From positions 99,617,897 through 99,681,896 of the forward strand of contig NC_081407.1 of NCBI RefSeq assembly GCF_030272615.1: a DNA stretch of 64,000 bases, written 5' to 3'. Source of the DNA: Cryptomeria japonica (Eukaryota; Streptophyta; Pinopsida; Cupressales; Cupressaceae). Position 1 is the stretch's first letter. Each line of letters opens with the position of its first letter. The translations under genes were made by a program, and so were the position numbers. Below the pieces are notes generated by a model. That model did not search any database. It was not told the DNA's origin and saw nothing but the letters and a program-made list of their open reading frames with translations. This document shows positions 63,020 to 64,000 of the stretch, in pieces.

Positions 63020-63215
63020 ACCCACCATACCTACTCGCAGAGGGTGGAATGAGGGCTCTAACCTCAGACTTCTCCCAAAGAAGAATACAACACCACCATG
63101 CCTACTTGCAGAGGGTGGAATGAGGGCTTTCACCTCAATCTTCTCCCGGAAGATTGCCTTAACCAAGGGCTTTCACCTCAATCTTCTCTCGGGAGATTGC
63201 CTTAACCAAGGATAT
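63020..63215 (-). repeat. Tandem repeats in the gag-only element
   Basis: Two copies of GCAGAGGGTGGAATGAGGGC (plus sense, about 63038 and 63109) are followed by two copies of GGGCTTTCACCTCAATCTTC about 48 bases apart, each with GGNAGATTGCCTTAACCAAGG. They correspond in position and motif to the 34-bp array at 21.3 kb. Confidence 0.75.
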
Positions 63216-63339
63216 GGCTTCCTCTGAAGCTGAAACAGGCTCCCTCTGAAGCTCCTTCTAACATTTGCTTCCTTTTAGAAAAGGAAGTCTTCATTTGACT
63301 TATGTTTCTTTTGAGGAGTTCCTATGACAACTTCTACAG

Positions 63340-64000
63340 AGGAAGCAAGAGAAGTCCCGATTTTGCAATCACGAGCAAAATGACCAAACTTATTACAATT
63401 AAAGCATTAGATGTGAGATAAGTCCTCCTTCCTTTTTGCTTTAGGAGCAGAATTAGAACCTCTGTCTCTATCCCACTTTCTTCCTTTACCTTTCTCCATA
63501 TGCGAAGCAAGAACTTGATTTTCCACATCATAATGATCACGCTCAAGTCCTCTTGCAATTAGTCGTGACTCTTCTTGTAAACAATCTGTCCTCAAGCGAT
63601 CAAACTGTGGAAGTTCAATCCTTGCGCTGATTCCTTGAATGAATGCTTCCCAAGATGATGGAAGACCATTGAGAGCCAACATGGATAGGTTGCTATCTTC
63701 AACAACTTTCCCAACGGAAGAGAGCTGATCCTTCAAATCAGAAATTCTCTTGAAGTATGCAGCTACACATTCTCCTTTTTCCATCTTGATGTGGTGAAGT
63801 TGCTGCTTCAACGATAGAATGTGACTGGTGTTGTTGATCTCATGCATCTTCTCCAAGGTGCTGAACATTTCTTTTGTTGTCTTCAGCTTGGCGATGAGAG
63901 GCATGATATGATCCTTGATGGAATCCACTATTATCCTTTGAGCTTGAAAGTCTTTCTTTCTCCAAGCTTCCTTTTCTCCTTCAGCTGAGGGCTCGGAAGA
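63340..64000 (-). pseudogene. gag: Copia-type gag, partial, with one in-frame stop
   Basis: The minus-strand frame is open from the window edge (EAWRKKDFQAQRIIVDSIKD) through TAKEMF-like TTKEMFSTLEKMHE, LKQQLHHIKMEKGECVAAYF and ILALNGLPSSWEAF-like LSMLALNGLPSSWEAFIQGI. This is the UBN2-type gag of plant copia elements. A TAA at 63407 interrupts the frame just before an intact knuckle CFNCNKFGHFARDC. The N-terminus is outside the window. The stop would remove the RNA-binding knuckle from the product. Confidence 0.85.

Larger units (their letters stand above)
62097..64000 (-). mobile_element. Copia-like gag-only LTR element, cut by the window edge
   Basis: A minus-strand 3' LTR (62097-62911) is followed, towards higher coordinates, by polypurine tract, tandem repeats and a gag pseudogene that runs off the window. 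The LTR end sequence and the CACCCTCTGC repeat units show kinship with the element at 19398-22861. Only about 420 bp separate the gag zinc knuckle from the LTR, so there is no room for protease, RT or integrase. This is the layout of gag-only terminal-repeat elements described in plants. The 5' LTR lies outside the window, so the target duplication cannot be checked. Confidence 0.8.

Overview
Organism and setting. This is plant nuclear DNA: AT-rich, intron-bearing and packed with nested LTR retrotransposons. The only host gene I recognise with confidence is a Polycomb RING1-type E3 ubiquitin ligase on the minus strand. Its RING finger is split by an intron of 21.7 kb filled with old transposons. 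Very long introns, degenerate retroelements and many solo LTRs suggest a gymnosperm, probably a conifer. That assignment is inference; no sequence here names the species.

Layout. 1-1897: gene 3' flank with an RNase H-like relic at the very edge. 1898-25712: seven coding exons of RING1 (minus strand; 5' exons not found). Six lie in 1898-3953 and the seventh at 25654-25712. The intron between them (3954-25653) holds a decayed minus-strand Ty3/gypsy element (about 4283-10763) carrying a nested solo LTR (6605-7550, TSD TCAAA), assorted tandem and inverted repeats (11.6-17.9 kb), and a small non-autonomous LTR element with two 1.02-kb LTRs (19398-22861, TSD AATTT). 25713-30871: upstream or further intronic DNA with a 373-bp tandem duplication. 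30872-36015: a 5,144-bp solo LTR (TSD CTTTC) containing 20 copies of a hairpin-forming motif. 37323-47376: a pol-less gypsy-type element (TSD TTTAC) that carries a 1,765-bp insertion (TSD CAAGAAA) and a second solo LTR of the long-LTR family (42416-46244, TSD GTAAA). 50837-60518: a nearly complete Ty3/gypsy element (259-bp LTRs, TSD TCACT) with gag, protease, RT, RNase H, integrase and a long extra ORF region after integrase. 62097-64000: an LTR and gag of a gag-only, copia-type element on the minus strand, cut by the window edge.

How it fits together. RING1 would act in Polycomb repressive complex 1 as an H2A ubiquitin ligase. Almost everything else is mobile DNA in layers. The elements at 37.3 and 50.8 kb share primer-binding site type, zinc-knuckle layout and protease-region sequence, so the first looks like an old pol-less relative of the second. 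The elements at 19.4 and 62.1 kb share LTR-end sequence and a CACCCTCTGC repeat, and form one gag-only or gag-less family.

Most unusual signal. The hairpin array at 31.47-34.6 kb has a nearly invariant palindromic core, GACCCTTCCAAAGGGTC. It is flanked by inverted arms whose changes are often matched on both sides, while the spacers are strongly diverged, and core-to-core distances cluster at 166-167 and 175-177 bp. I found no tRNA, rRNA, CRISPR or bacterial-type features.
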